Part shown: positions 1-12,070 of the stretch, piece by piece
How the letters are laid out: every line of letters begins with the position of its first letter
Numbering within the stretch: position 1 is the first letter of the stretch
NCBI GenBank assembly: GCA_947034885.2
Contig: OX344753.2
Location: 20,708,001-20,772,000, forward strand
Length of the DNA stretch: 64,000 bases
Direction of reading: 5' to 3'
From: Thuidium tamariscinum
Taxonomy: Eukaryota; Streptophyta; Bryopsida; Hypnales; Thuidiaceae
Program-made: the position numbers and the translations under genes
The notes under the pieces: generated by a model
What the model was told of the DNA's origin: nothing
Databases searched by the model: none
Seen by the model: the letters and a program-made list of their open reading frames with translations, nothing else

Positions 1-307
1 ACTCATCATTGACAATAAAATATATTTCAAACAACATGTTAGTTGTTCCTAGGTAGGAGTCACGTTTAGAACACTCAATACAATCGTTTTTAGAGTAAAC
101 TACCTTACACCAATGTTTGGGCCACTAGCTACTTATAAGTCCTTTATTTCAAGCATGATACCCCAATTACAATGGCCTTTGCCCAAAACAAGGTACCACT
201 TATGTTCATGAGTTAGAGCCCAAATTTTTTGGTGTAAAGAGGCCCTTACTACTCATAGGGCTTTGGTTGGTAATGGGTGGTCCTACTTGACTCAACTAAA
301 GAGCAAG

Positions 308-1177
308 CATTAGAAGATTTTTGATGTGCATAGAAGGCCTCCAAATATTGACATATACTCCTATTTAATGAAGAACAAAACTAGATGACAAAACAACAAG
401 GTATTATTACCAAATATTAAATTTAGATAGTACAACATTATATTGATGGTTGCCGAAAAAGAATCCATTAGTGGAGTGGATGTACAATTCTATATTATTA
501 TCTTAATAGTTGTACAATATAATGTTGATGGTTGGATAAAACTTGTGTCATCCCCATGTTCTAAACCCAATTTTAAATGACAAAGCTTCATCATGGTCTT
601 TGTAACTCATCCTATGGGAGCTATTGTCCCAGAAAAGTACATCAATATTCTTTTCTTTTCCAATGAGTGAGTGTAAAGAAATAGTCTTCTTTAAGGACAA
701 CATTTAAATACAAAAGCACCCTTCCAACTACTAAGAGTATCCCCATGCCAAACCCCTCAAGTAGGGGCACCAAATGGGGTTTGATATGGGCTGATGGCTA
801 GTGAAGGTACTTCATGCCCCATGCCTACACTCTTAATTCACTCACTAAACATGTCTCTCAAGCCAAATAACTACTTTTATGAAGTCAAGTAAAAGATGTC
901 AGTTCAAGTGTGGGGCCTCCGAGCTCCGAATGGCTGAACATTCCCTGAGAGTGTGCCAGAATTGAGAAAATCAAGGTATAGTGGGCCACGAGGAACAAAC
1001 ACAAAAGTTCAATGCCATTGTTACTTTGAAGTGTTTGATGGCTAAATTTTTTGTTTGGAGTGCTTGGCATGGGACAGTTTCATAGGACAAACACGCTACA
1101 TTATCATTTTTCAACCCTTTGACGTGTAGGCATGGGGATGCTCTAAACCCTCTTTAGAACTCAAAAATCCTCTAATG
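308..1177. mobile_element. CATTAG-type TIR element, interrupted by a Tourist-like MITE
   Basis: The left end reads CATTAGAAGATTTTTGA and the right end is its inverted match, TCAAAAATCCTCTAATG with one or two differences. Without the 409-bp insert it would be about 460 bp. Related ends occur at 11005, 39509 and 39873, and a lone matching end lies at 23279-23297. I see no coding sequence and no convincing target duplication. The superfamily is not assigned. Confidence 0.5.
735..1143. mobile_element. Tourist-like (PIF/Harbinger) MITE
   Basis: The termini are inverted repeats: GAGTATCCCCATGCC at the left and GGCATGGGGATGCTC at the right, with one mismatch. The element is flanked on both sides by TAA (732-734 and 1144-1146). 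A 3-bp TAA/TTA duplication is the hallmark of PIF/Harbinger MITEs. It is 409 bp long, non-coding, and inserted inside the CATTAG-type element. Confidence 0.8.
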
Positions 1178-3925
1178 CGACAGCCTCTCAGAACTGAATG
1201 GCTGGGGTTGCCCTTCCCAAAGTCGTGTAAAGGAGGACTCCGTCTCAGGTTGACAGTCGATCACGCGCTCCTCGTTTGCCAACTGTTCGGCATTCCGTTC
1301 GGCACCAATCCATATTCCATAACTCCGTCGTCATGCTGTAGGATTCCAGCAAGTTAAGCCAAGGGAGCATATTCGAATCGATCCCCATAGCTTTCAGTTG
1401 AGTAATGTCCGTGCTTCTGTAATTTTAGTGTGGTGGTAACTGTGCTTCTTAATCTGTACTGGAGGGCGCAAATGAATTTGAAGCCTTGTTGTTATTCTAG
1501 TTTTAGCTTGATAATTTAATTGCGTTGTGTTTAATTCTGTTTACCAGTGATCGATGCGTACGGTTTCCAATTGATCCGCTCGTTCAAGCTTCGTAGAAGA
1601 CAACGGGATGTAAGTTGTTCAATCGTGGGTCATCTTAATTAGGGTTTGGTGTCCGGACTCATCGCTGGGAAGTTCACCACGTCGCCTTGGGCGGAAGCAT
1701 ACTGTATATCGTTGCCGGAACACTGTCCAGGAAGAAGTTTTAGCTTAACCGGTAAAATCCTACATTTTCTTGCACCAACCGGTTGCTCGGAGAATACTCT
1801 CGGCTAGGCCTCCAGAAATTAAAGAATATTCTTTTTTTTTTCCTCTAAAATGATCGCTTTTTTTCCTGGACTTCATTTGGAAATTCTGGATTTCAACCGA
1901 CTAACTTGTAACTAAATACCGGTACTCCCCGCGCAGGAAACTCATATCACGTTCCCGGTGTTGATTCCCGGTGAGTCTTGTTTTCCCCACTGAACTTTAA
2001 AATTTGACACCTGTAAAAACTTTACTAATTACAGTAATTTTGGACACGTGTTGCAACTACACATACACAGGGAAAAACGAGACTCACGCCGTTCATTGTG
2101 CTGGAAACATGATGCGACAGTTTCGCCGGCCCAGAGAGGTTGCCAGTGTACCGGCAGAGGACATTCATTAATGTTGGCATAATGGAGACACAAGGCTTGG
2201 TTTGGTTTGGTTCACTGTCCAAGCAAGCGCGTACGTACAGTACGTATATGTGCATACGAAGGAGGTTTTCAGGAACACGAAATTCTATTGCATCTCCTCG
2301 GGAGTGCAAGCTACTTGCAATGCACGGAATCGGTACTTGGGATTGGAGTAGAAGATAGATAAGGGGGCAAACACAGAGATAGAAATCGATCTCGGGTAGT
2401 GGAGATGCAGAGTTGCATCAACTCAGTAGCTTTTGTCACCTCAAGAAATCGAGAAGAAAGAGAATCGTTTCTCAGTGGAAACTAGTAGTAGATCGACACA
2501 AGCATGTTACAACGCAAGATAGGTACAATTCTCGGTGCAAGTTGAAGATCCAGCCCCAGGTGTTCGGAAACAGAATCGTTTCTCGGTGCAAGAGAAGAGT
2601 CAACCTCGCAGGTAATGTCAGTGTAAACAGAATGATTTTTTTGTCGGTTGCAGGGAGATTCTATCAGAAATCGTGGGCGTTTAATTTGCGTGCTGAAGCT
2701 AGAGTGGTCAGGAGACTTGACTACCTGGTAGTTTAGACTTTAGAGGATCATGCTGGAAACTGAAGTGTGTCTGTTAGTGCACCCGGGCTGAATGGCTGAT
2801 CTACGCCTTTTTCTTTAAAATATAATACTCCGGAGTAAAAAAAAGGAACGAGGACAAATGTATTAAAAATAAATGATGATACTCCTTTCTCTCTTTCTCT
2901 TTTTACACCGGATTCCTGCAAGAATGCCTGTTGATTTTTATTCCTTTCAATATACACGATCACTAATTGAGAAAAAAGCAGGCTAGGAAGAAGAAGCTAA
3001 GAATGCCTGTGGATTCGCCCGTCCTCCCACGTGGAAATGTGGAATATAATCTTGCCCGTTGGGCTCTTGGGCCGTTGGCCACGGCGCTAGGTCGAGGGAT
3101 GCTTCCGAACTCATAATATTCGATATTCCTTTTGGGACAGACGTAAGGTAATGTCTCCCAACGAAACGTACTCTGACCAAAGACTTCAGATGAACGTCTG
3201 TTGATTTGTACGTGGCAAACACAGGAATTAAATTATAAACTGGACACTTGCAGCTGGTTGAATTATTATCGCAAGTTAAATAAGGGTGACAGAATTTGTT
3301 GACGACGTACACTGCATTAATAGACTTACAGACCTTTTGTTATTATTCTTCACCTGAACAGGACCTCGATCAGCTAGCGACAGGTCATTTTCATTTCTTA
3401 AGAGTGCAACTTCTGTTTTGCAATCAGGCCAGTGTGACCACCTTTGGAAAAGCGATAGGGAATTCAGGTACTAATCTGGACAACTTAAGCCAGTTTCGCA
3501 TGTTCACGACTTTAAATTGTTGGTAGAGTGTGGTCAGTCGGTGATTACGAAGGTCTAATCTGTGGCAAGGAGGATTCATTTGATAGAGCTCTAGTCACAA
3601 TTGATAAACTTATTGCAACTAGTTGGGTGTTCCATAGCTGTGTCTGATCCCTTGCGTGATTATTACTCTGCTAGGATTCGACTAGAATTCTATCAAATCC
3701 TCCTTAAGTTAGCACAAATTACATAAAAACCTTGGAAGCTTAACTCGGGAGTAGTGCCGTGCCCCTACCCCGGCGAAGCAGGACATCTTGGTTGGAAAAC
3801 ACTTCTGATGAACTCAATACATGAATCATGAGGTCGATTAGAGTATTGTAGTAATGAGTTTTCGGTTTCCTTGATTGTTTTTTTGTATCATAAGAATGTC
3901 TCGTGGGTTCCATTCAGGGTGAAAC
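1178..3925. other. Upstream region of the phosphorylase-like gene, no gene resolved
   Basis: This is mixed-composition DNA, less AT-rich than the repeats further on. Short open frames exist on both strands but none has family motifs or a coherent exon structure. It probably holds the promoter and possibly non-coding 5' exons of the gene starting at 3926. A sequence resembling a splice donor (GGTGAGTC) lies near 1970. No element termini were seen. Confidence 0.4.
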
Positions 3926-6900
3926 ATGGCGACAGGATTGCTTCCACTGCTGTTTCTATTGGTCACTTTTGTTGCTCAAGTGACTGCCAGGTTGCCTCCA
4001 GCAAGGTAAACAGAGAAACAACTAATCCCAACTCCTTACGTTGAATCTCACTGACGTTCAGTTGTTCTAATTATCCTCAATGGAGTGCATTTCTGTTCAT
4101 TTCTGTAGCATTAGTGATGGAGAGCATGGAGACTGTATCTCTTTAGCATCAAGGTAACCTTCTCTGTAGCCACTTGATTGGGCCCGTTTGAAATCGGTAG
4201 GATTCAACCGTAGACGTTTCATTTGGTGAGTACGGCATTGGTATAGAAACACCCTACATGATCTCTTGCCGCTCCCGTAGCTTGGCCTGTTGTTTCTTGT
4301 TGCAAGGCTCTACTTTCACAAAGTCTCGATAATGCTCACTAACTAGGTCTGTGTTTAACAAAAGTGACGTTAGCCATCCCATTTGTGTCACAATCCACTT
4401 GTGGGCGTATCTGTGCTACCATTTACGTACAAGTAGTGCACAGACCGGGATTTGAAACGTGTAAATACTTCGGTAGTGCACAAATAGGATGACCGATTGT
4501 TTGTCTGAGGTTCAAATTAGATGTCTTACCGTAATTATGTTAAACCATGTCCTCTAGAAGCTAATGTAGTGTAGTGACGCTCATATGCACACATGATGCT
4601 CGCGCCACACTGCAGCATTATATTATATGCAGGACTTCAATGAACTCCAGGAGTGGAGTTATCATTTTTTCTGACGAGTACATTGGTGGCACCTGACTCA
4701 TTATGCAGGAGATACCTGACTGCGACTGAAGCCTGCTTGGAAACCTTCAACGCTACAGAGTATACAGTGCTCATGGTGGCTGACCCTGGCACTTTCTCTG
4801 GCACTCCAGAAGCGATCCACTTCGAGGAGTCGTTGCAGAGCCCTGTTTCCATTCCGAACGGCATTTTGTTGTGTCCTCGTATCACGGTGGGCACGATGCT
4901 GGGCCAGCCTACGATTGTTGCCACTTCGGGTGAGTCGTCGAACCAGGTGTTCTGATCGATCAGGACTGGCAAATTATGTGATTCTCATTCATTAGCTCAA
5001 CTTGCTAAAACACACCGCTAAATGTGCTAAGCTTTGCGAACTTAGCACTGGTTTGGATATAATTCACATGTTCTGTTGCTGCAACAATATTTGGCAGACG
5101 TTTCAATCTCTAAATTTGGCCTGATTCATAAAAACTGGGGAGAAATACTTGATCAGCAATCTTGAAATCGAGCTATCCTGGCTACCCCCTTTTCTTCATC
5201 ACACTCCGACAGATCCCCTTATTTGAGTGTCGTCTAACCACTGATCCGAGATGTGATTCATATTGCTAGAACACACTGATAAATGGGCCAATCTTTTCAA
5301 ATTTAACACAGTGGCAGCATATTTTCACATGCTCTGGTTTCTGTAGCAAAAATTTGGCAGAAGCCGTCGAGGATGGATGGAAGTGCTAACAATGTTGCCC
5401 ACTATGGATCCTTGTGGTGGCAGGCATTGGGCCAACAACAGCTGCATTGTGTGCTATCGACATGGCCAAGTGCCTGGGACCCAAATTCAAGGAACTGATT
5501 TATGTGGGGACATCAGGTTGGTCTGCTGCCGTGGGGGGCATCCTCAACGCTGGCCACTGCGAAAAGGCGAATCCAACAAAGCAAGTGAGCTCTCTTACAG
5601 AAGATTAATCTTCTTTCATTTAAGGGTTTTCAGAGAATCTTCAGGAAAACTCCTCCAGCATGTGAATTTCATTAATATCATTCTGTTTGTCTTGACAAGA
5701 TGCATCTATCAACCTAAGTATTGGGTTTTGAATCACAATTCGAACATGTAGATTTTGCACTGGAAAGTGTGATAAATTTTTTTGAAAAGCGGCTTTGAGG
5801 TTGACAGTCTAAGCTCGTGATTGATTGCTCATCATTTAAGAAAGATTCTGAAATCCAAGTTTGGGTAGCACTCCGAGGACCTCCTATGTCCTTCTTTCTA
5901 GGTTTAGCAGTTGCCTTCCGAGTGGAACTTGGAGCTTAGTAGTTAGTGCCTCGTACTTGTACTTATCCTAGACGTTATGGCTCAAGGTTTTAGTTGGCCA
6001 CCGCAAAACCCATGTGAGCAATTGAATGTGACATTGGTTACTCACCGGTGGGAGCATTGTCTGCGAAGACTTGGGAAATGACTCCCCCAAAGACCCGCAT
6101 TATCAATTAATGCGCAGACCACAGGCGTGTCCCCTAGAGACGTTCCCGAACATGACCATGAAAATCATGAACTTCAGTTGGCGTCGTATTTTCTCATGAT
6201 CAGCATTCGTGGCTACAATTGTGATGATCTGTTGCTTCGCTGCAGATTACTCGTTTTGGTGACGTTTGCGTGACTCCCATGTCGATGAACTGGAACTGCA
6301 AGCTGGCGGATTGGGTGGGACAAGCCAAAGGATACCCTAACATGTGCTTTCTCCCCGAGGAAAAGAACGGCCCGCAGGATGCTTTCCTCTACGGAGACTG
6401 CATTTTTGACACACACACAAAAGGCAGCCTTGCACTGGCTGATGAGATTCTGGCTGCTGCCGCCACCAAAAATAGTCTCTCCGAGGCCCCTCTCCGCAAC
6501 ACAATCCTCCAGGTAAGTACGCAGAGAATAGAATGATTCCCGTAGTACCATGAATTGATTGGGCCTCTCTTGAGCACTCCGACCCCTTAATTGCAAACGT
6601 AGCAGTAGAGATCACATGGCAGCTTTGAACGACAATCGCGTGAACTTAAATCGGCGGAATTCCACAACTTTGGCACTTTCAATGGCGGCTTTCAATAGCG
6701 GCTTTTCATGGCAACTTTTGTACTTTTTACGTGCACCCTCATATACTACTGTGAATGGTGAGATATGTGTGTATATGAGTGACTTAAGATTGGAGACCTG
6801 AGCCATATTTTCGTCCAATTTCATACTGGGATTGCCTTAGTCTATATAGACAAGCATCTGCAATCTGATCTGTATCAACTATGAATCGTTGAGTCTGGAA

Positions 6901-8691
6901 AAAGTCTAAGAAAAACTTGCCATGAGGAAATGTGGCCTAGCGATTCACTTCTGTTGTTCCAATGAGCAATGGGAATGAATAACTTGAACTCTTGAATGTC
7001 TGGAACCAGGCATTTCAGGGACAATTTTCTTCTACTGATCATGAAATTAGTTCATTCATTCATTGACGTACCCAGCTCGAACATGTACGTAGTGATTGTG
7101 ATTCTGTGAGTGCAGGGATTTGAGAAGGAGTACTGGGGATACATCCACAACTCGACCAACACAACGTACGACTTGAACCCCAAGAACCCTCCCAAAGTGT
7201 ATGATTACAAGCAGTGCGTGGAGGTCGATTCTCAGTTTTTCTATTCGGGCGTCCCCTGGGATATGACCGCCAGGAATTACACGGCTCTCACCATCAACCT
7301 GGCTTTCAACACATCTCTCACAGCACTCGATGTTATTGTAGCGTAAGTGCAGGGGTCCCTGACTCTGATGTACCCTCCCTCAAGTGCTGCTTTTTCCCCT
7401 CAATATTTTTATTGCTGAGTACGTCAATTTTTAAATTAGTTTTGATGACTTTGTGGCATTACTGTCAACTTAGAGAGAATAAGGAACTCTGCTGCTGCAT
7501 CAAAAAAATACACAGATTTGAAGATTTAGGAACGCAAAATGGATGAGAAGAGCGTACCCATCAGCTATTGACCCTTGGTTTGTTAAACGTGCAAAAAACT
7601 GAGAGTCAGTTTGTTTGGTAACAAATGTTTGTTGTGCAGGTCTGCCATGGAGGCTGTTGGAGTAGCCCAAGCACTTGACGCTTATAATGCCCTCAATAGT
7701 ACCAAGTCAACAATTCCTTATGTGTTTGTTAGAGGCAACTCGGACTGGTATGTCCAACAATCCCATTCTCTCAACTTCAGCTTAACATTCTTAAACTGCA
7801 AGACAGGGGTACCTTTGCTTCACTGTAAAGAAATCTTGAAGGGAAGGTTGTCATGCGTTGTAAGCCAATGAGAAAGAATAATTTTTATTGTAACACAAAT
7901 GAAATGACTCTGTAGACACACGGGACCCAAGCCTCTCTAACTAGTTAAGAATGCCACGAGTGTATATGCAAATAAGATAACTTAAAAAATATTGCTTTTC
8001 TTCATCATCTAATCATAAATTACTTATTGCGAAGTGTGAGGTGGCTTCCTCTTAAATAGTAAGAATTTCTGCATTGCTCTACATGATCTCAATCCAATGT
8101 TTTCATTAGAAACACATGTTTCAACAAAACTTTTTACAGTTTCGTGTAAGTTTGCAACCCATTAGTTCATTCCATTGATCTTATGGACTAGGATATGTGA
8201 AAAGAGCCTTGTTGTTAGAAATAACATGCCAGGGTAGAACCTTACAACAGTAGCAAGGCAAGGGATGTTATTTTCATCATGACGTGACACATAACCTCAA
8301 CGGTTATATCCTGTTCAATCATGCTCAAATGAGGGTGTAAAACGAGATCACCATAATGCTCGATAATGCTCGATAGTGCTCGGGGACATTCAAGATTATG
8401 ACGAGATTATGAGATCCAATTGAGTAACTGGGTTGCCGCCTCATTCCACAAAAATGGACTCTGTTGATATAATATTGTGTGGATTCTTTGAACAGGCTTC
8501 ATCAACCAGTGGTGCAACTAGATGACGGCACATGGACGTACACAGCCGAAGTGCCCATCAACTTTGCGGACGGATACAAGTATGCCATTGCCACGACATC
8601 AAACGTGGTGTTCAGCATGCTCAGCGCGCGATGCCAAAACCTCACATATCCCTCCAACGCCTTGTGCAAGTATTCGATTAGCTACAGCTAA
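3926..8691 (+). CDS. Secreted nucleoside phosphorylase / bark-storage-protein-like protein, 8 exons
   Basis: I resolve eight exons: 3926-4005, 4109-4153, 4709-4929, 5424-5584, 6246-6512, 7116-7342, 7640-7747 and 8496-8691. All junctions are GT-AG and the phases agree, giving 434 residues. Residues 1 to ~20 (MATGLLPLLFLLVTFVAQVT) form a signal peptide, so the product should enter the secretory path. The core contains a GIGPTTAALCAIDM stretch, a YVGTSGW stretch, an SAMEAVGVAQAL helix and a C-terminal FVRGNSDW segment. These resemble the PNP/UDP phosphorylase fold of plant bark-storage and purine-nucleoside-permease-like proteins, which bind or cleave nucleosides. Sequons such as NTT, NYT, NTS and NLT fit a secreted glycoprotein. 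The start of exon 3 is the least certain: an upstream acceptor near 4671 is also in frame. Catalytic activity is inferred, not shown. It stands alone, with no neighbouring gene on either side. Confidence 0.8.
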
Positions 8692-11004
8692 AGATATTGT
8701 ATTAAGTCTGATCGTAACTTGTTTGGTGGTGGCTGTGAGTCATGCTCTCGATGACTTTAGACAAATTCAGAGTGTTTCTTGATTTAGTGTGTGGGAAGAC
8801 AAATTAATAGCAAGATTGTTGTGTGTATGTCTATAAAGATTTGCTGCTTTGCAATTTTTTATAGATAGATAACTTCCATCCTTTTTGTTCAGAAAAAATA
8901 ATTGTGAATCATGGAATTTGTATGAACACTGTGCTTATTAAATCTATGATGAAAAGAGTTTGGAAATCCGGAGTTTAATGATCTGGTTGACATCGCAAGT
9001 GACGCTCAATTTATCGACTCCTTTCCTGCGCGCCTTTCCTTCTTTGAGACTTGCAAAGAGATTTTTTGTGTTAATATGTGAAAAGCATAGCATGCCCCAA
9101 GATCTTTGTTGTGTTTTATGTTAGACAAATGCTACCTTGAGGTAGCGTGAATTTTAAGAAATAAAGTATAGGGATGGCACCTACACACTCCGCTAAGCGC
9201 TAGCTGATTCTTCTGAGGTCTTGGAGATCTTCAAGAAAAACGGTGACTAGCACTAACCAGCTGTAGGTAGACCTGATATTTGAAAACTCCGCACTGATTG
9301 GAATTGGAAGCGGTGACGTATCGCTATCCACCTTACGAGATTGACAGAAGAATTTCATGATTTTGCAAAGGTTTTCCAACCACACAATAACAGTTTTAGT
9401 CTACAGTAGCGAAAGGAGTGTTCTGGCCTCCAGGTATGGAAGCCTCCATTTCAATTAAAAGATTAATTCTGAGAAGCCAAAACTCTCTGTCTGTCGACAT
9501 TTTGTGAATTGGTTGGCCAGGTAGATGAGCCACAACTAAGCCAAAGTGCTTCCCACCAAGACAACGATTGTGGCGCGTGGACCGACAGCCATGGCCACGG
9601 CAGCAGGCTGTGCCCCGTCACATACGTAGGTCTCTTTTGTGCAGTAAACCGAACTAATGTAGTTTGACAGCCAATCTTCTAATTGTTGGCAAAATTTCGC
9701 CAAACCCTTTGTATTGTTCACAATCTGAAGATTTCATGACGAGGGAATATGGGTTTCTGGGAACCTCATTTGTCAAGTCTGAGTATAGGCCACGCACCAC
9801 GTTGCCTCAAACGTACGCACTTGCCCTCAATGGGATTGCGCTGGTAATGCACGAACTGTGATGCCAATTGCGGTGGAGGTCCAACATGTGGAACAGGACA
9901 AAAATTGCTCCGTATGAATCAACCCTTGAAGAACGGACTGTTGGCAGTGGAAAATAATTACTACGACGCGGAGGACGTCTGGCGTCCGACGGATGACGAA
10001 AATTTCATCTGCAGTGTATCCCAAGATCGTTTTTCATCTTTTTCTTTTCCAACATGATCGTGGAGGTGTGCTGCATCGTACAAAGCAGAAAATAGTACCG
10101 TCGACTTCTTATATATTTTTAAGCATCAACAGATTCATGTACACGGTTCTGAGGTGCATGCTGCCCTCCTGTCAGTTTACAATGAGGGCAGCTCACCTCC
10201 ACTTTTTCATTTGCAGCGCTCCCTGATCATGAAAATTGTTTCTTATGTGGTCTGGTGCTACGGTCTTCAGGTCCATGCTGACATGAAGCTTCCACGGGGA
10301 CCAGTCCGTCGTTCAAGGGTTAATATGCATTTTGATACCATGTGACACTATCTACTTTGAATAAGTCAAATATACTCATTGGAAGTCAAAGTACTCTAGA
10401 AGATTTTCCCTTTCCACCCCTAATACCAAAGATGAATAGTTGCACTTTTGTGCTTCAAGGAAAGATTCATTGTCTTTCATATGCCACAAAACCTCCTTAT
10501 CAATGTTTAACCTTACTATTCATAGACAATCAAATCACCATGGAAAAATTGCCATAGAAGAAGGTTCCAGCCTTGGGGGTACAAAATGAATAATACTTTT
10601 CTCCTTGTTAAAAAGAATCTCACTTAATCCTTTCAAATATTCATCTACAATATTATTGAAAGCATTTACAATATATTTCTTAACACTCTTCCTTGTGTGA
10701 CATAATAAAAATAAAATAAAATAAAACAATAAAGTTGATATATACTAGTCAATGGAGGTGATAAAGTTGACTTAAAGTCAAATTCAATCATTATATTGGA
10801 TTGGTACATTAGTGGTTAATCAACCAATTTGAAGTATCACTAGTAAGCAAGAATAAACAACCAACCTACTACCTACCCCTAACATATATTGTGACAACAA
10901 GATGATAGGTGTTCCAAGATTTTTAACAAGTTACCACATTGACCATTGAATTGTAGTTTTCACCAAGACTCCACCTTTTCCTACACAATGTTCTATGTAA
11001 TAAT
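8692..11004. other. 3' flank and unassigned intergenic DNA
   Basis: The first few hundred bases are the likely 3' UTR of the phosphorylase-like gene. An AATAAA sits near 9160 but is rather distant. From 9.2 to 10.3 kb the DNA has gene-island composition but no complete gene could be built; one coding-like patch is listed separately. From 10.3 kb composition turns strongly AT-rich. Confidence 0.4.
9848..10057 (+). other. Coding-like open patch, possible exon remnant, unknown
   Basis: This is a 70-codon frame without a convincing start. Its first part is cysteine-rich (CTNCDANC, then GPTCGTG), followed by NQPLKNGLLAVENNYYDAED and VWRPTDDENF. Amino-acid composition looks protein-like rather than random AT-rich translation. 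No family was recognised, and upstream or downstream exons could not be joined with proper splice sites. It may be a relic exon or chance. Confidence 0.2.
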
Positions 11005-11274
11005 CATTAGGAGGGATTCGAGGACTCCAAAGGGCTGTTTCGGGACTATTCTTGAAATTGGTATGGGAAATGGCTGGCCACTATCAGGCCAACATTTCTA
11101 AAAAAATAAAATGGGTCCTAAAATATGAAAAAAATTCAAAAAAAGAAGAAGTTAATGACATGGCAATTGCTCAACCACGTAGGATTCCTACAAAACTGCG
11201 TTCCCGCAACAAATTACGCGATTTCAGGCTATGGGAACTCGTGGGTTCCTAGAGCCTTCAAATCTCTTCTAATG
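11005..11274. mobile_element. CATTAG-type MITE, copy 1
   Basis: It begins CATTAGGAGGGATTCGAGG and ends with the inverted form CCTTCAAATCTCTTCTAATG. The interior shares blocks with the copy at 39873-40130, including ACCACGTAGGATTCCTA. It is 270 bp and non-coding. The flanks do not show a clear target duplication. Confidence 0.6.
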
Positions 11275-11539
11275 TTTTGTAATCACTCAAGATTATGGAT
11301 TGATGGTTGTTGCTTCATTAAAATCCTATTTAAAAAAACCTTAACGATGGTCAAGGAGAAAAACACAAATGAAGGAAAAAAAGAATATAACAACCTCTAA
11401 TAATCCATTCTAACTCATGGTAAAAATTGGTGAAAAAAATCTATAGAAGCATAGCAAAGGTTTCTTCAATTTTTGCAATAAGATTATTGAATCTCTTGTT
11501 CTAAAATATTGCATTGGATTCCAATGCAATAAATAAGTT

Positions 11540-12070
11540 GATGGATACATAATGGAAAAGTCTTGGTGAAAAGATTGGTAAGATTATCTACTAATATAAA
11601 TTTTTTGATTTCAAGTGTTTTACTTGTAATCAAATCATAGATATAATTGAAATATTTTAGATCAATATATTTACTTTAATCACCTATAATAGAACCCATT
11701 TACATTTATGCAATATAAACATTGTTTTTATATAAGACAATTGGAGAATCATCATGTAGTGATCAACAATTTGTTTGAATAAATTTATCAATTAAATTGA
11801 ACAAGGTGTAATTTTGAGATGCTTTATGTAAAGCAATAACTTCTACATGATTAGATGATGTTGCAATTATTGTTTGCTTTACCCGATTTCAAAATATTAA
11901 GCTCTATTTTGCAAGAAAAATATAGCCTATTTGAGACTTGGTTATTTTAGGATCAAATTTATAGTTAGCGTCAATATATCCAATCAATTTGGGATCTATT
12001 GATTGCATATAATGTAATACCAAATCTTCAATTCATTTCAATCAACAGAAATGGTGTTTAGAGTCATTCC
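11540..12070 (-). mobile_element. Ty1/copia retrotransposon fossil, RNase H end of pol
   Basis: Read on the minus strand, this stretch carries recognisable copia RNase H remains, ending in the block SKYIDLKYF...DLITSKTLEIKK...NLTNLFTKTFP. That block corresponds to the family's TKHIDI..., IEIKYVPT and LADIFTKPLP segments. Only this part of pol was found; no LTRs or other domains could be assigned nearby. It is broken in many places and looks old. Confidence 0.65.

Noticed and set aside
4637-4972. A 111-codon minus-strand frame
   Set aside because: It is the antisense of exon 3 of the phosphorylase-like gene, which fits phase-matched splicing on the plus strand.
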